Of a DNA stretch of 30,694 bases, positions 30,634 to 30,694 are shown one piece after another. The stretch is taken from contig JBBQNM010000023.1 of assembly GCA_038329895.1 (NCBI GenBank), positions 1 to 30,694 of the forward strand. Direction: 5' to 3'. This DNA is from Mayfieldus sp038329895. GTDB lineage: Bacteria; Actinomycetota; Thermoleophilia; Solirubrobacterales; 70-9. Positions within the stretch are counted from its first letter, which is position 1, and each line of letters starts with the position of its first letter. Both the position numbers and the translations under genes were made by a program. The notes under the pieces are model-generated. The model ran no database searches. It saw nothing but the letters and a program-made list of their open reading frames with translations, and was not told the DNA's origin.

Positions 30634-30694
30634 ATGGCAAGGCAGACCGTCACCGACGAGCTCTGGAAGATCGTCGAGCCGCTGATCCCGGAGG
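30634..30694 (+). CDS. IS5-family-like transposase, N-terminal fragment (cut by window edge)
   Basis: The 20 visible residues MARQTVTDELWKIVEPLIPE match the usual start of IS5/IS4-type transposases (hydrophobic, TDELWxxxEPLxP). AAGGGAGG lies 8 nt upstream of the ATG. The 98 nt before it probably hold the left end of this IS, but its inverted repeat cannot be defined without the other end. Confidence 0.7.
   Translation, partial: MARQTVTDELWKIVEPLIPE

Noticed and set aside
1..30694. CRISPR array or cas genes
   Set aside because: No regularly spaced direct repeats with unique spacers and no Cas-like protein were seen.

Overview
The window is GC-rich chromosomal DNA with dense, often 4-nt-overlapping genes, many GTG/TTG starts and few strong ribosome binding sites. 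Gene content (OtsA plus TreT, class A PBP with a proline tail, L,D-transpeptidase, winged-helix and MpsC proteins) suggests an actinomycete, most like Thermoleophilia/Solirubrobacterales. That placement is an inference from style and remembered protein families; no marker gene was compared.

Positions 1-23509 look like ordinary core genome. At the left edge lie the start of ssb and all of rpsF (minus strand), preceded by two copies of a double-hairpin repeat whose third copy is at 12704. Then comes a proline-rich membrane-anchored protein (plus). From 8502 down to 1383 runs an apparent six-gene minus-strand operon: OmpR-type regulator, sensor kinase, HtrA-like lipoprotein protease, inositol-monophosphatase-like phosphatase, TreT and OtsA. 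It appears to join envelope stress sensing to trehalose synthesis. A membrane protein with a degenerate M28 peptidase domain, a FlgM-like anti-sigma factor with a sigma-28-like promoter, thiL, a flippase-like membrane protein, a class A PBP and MscS follow. From 15854 to 22298 a plus-strand gene train encodes a HAD hydrolase, an RDD-CPBP fusion, an ABC exporter pair, an L,D-transpeptidase, a small membrane protein, an SDR-like protein and PyrE. An acyl-CoA dehydrogenase converges on it.

From 23516 to the right end the DNA is accessory. Two nearly identical 43-bp copies of the 3' end of a tRNA-Arg(CCU) gene, at 23516 and 27543, lie 4.0 kb apart on the minus strand. Neither has the 5' half of a tRNA. 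This is what tandem site-specific integration into the tRNA would leave, with the intact tRNA expected beyond the right edge. The first element (23516-27542) carries a winged-helix regulator, a DMT-type transporter, two small proteins, a zinc-ribbon/HTH protein, a two-repeat helical protein, an MpsC (DUF2294)-like protein and a coiled-coil protein. A 40-bp sequence (35/40 identical) occurs at the regulator's promoter/start and again in the divergent promoter region at 26713, suggesting a small self-contained regulon. No integrase is visible.

The second element begins at 27543 and carries a HEPN/MNT (HepT-MntA-like) toxin-antitoxin pair whose MNT partner has an N-terminal HTH and a promoter with two direct repeats. 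To its right are a decayed HicB-like remnant, an intact 1350-bp IS256-like insertion sequence (27-bp imperfect terminal inverted repeats, perfect 8-bp target duplication) and the start of an IS5-type transposase cut by the window edge.
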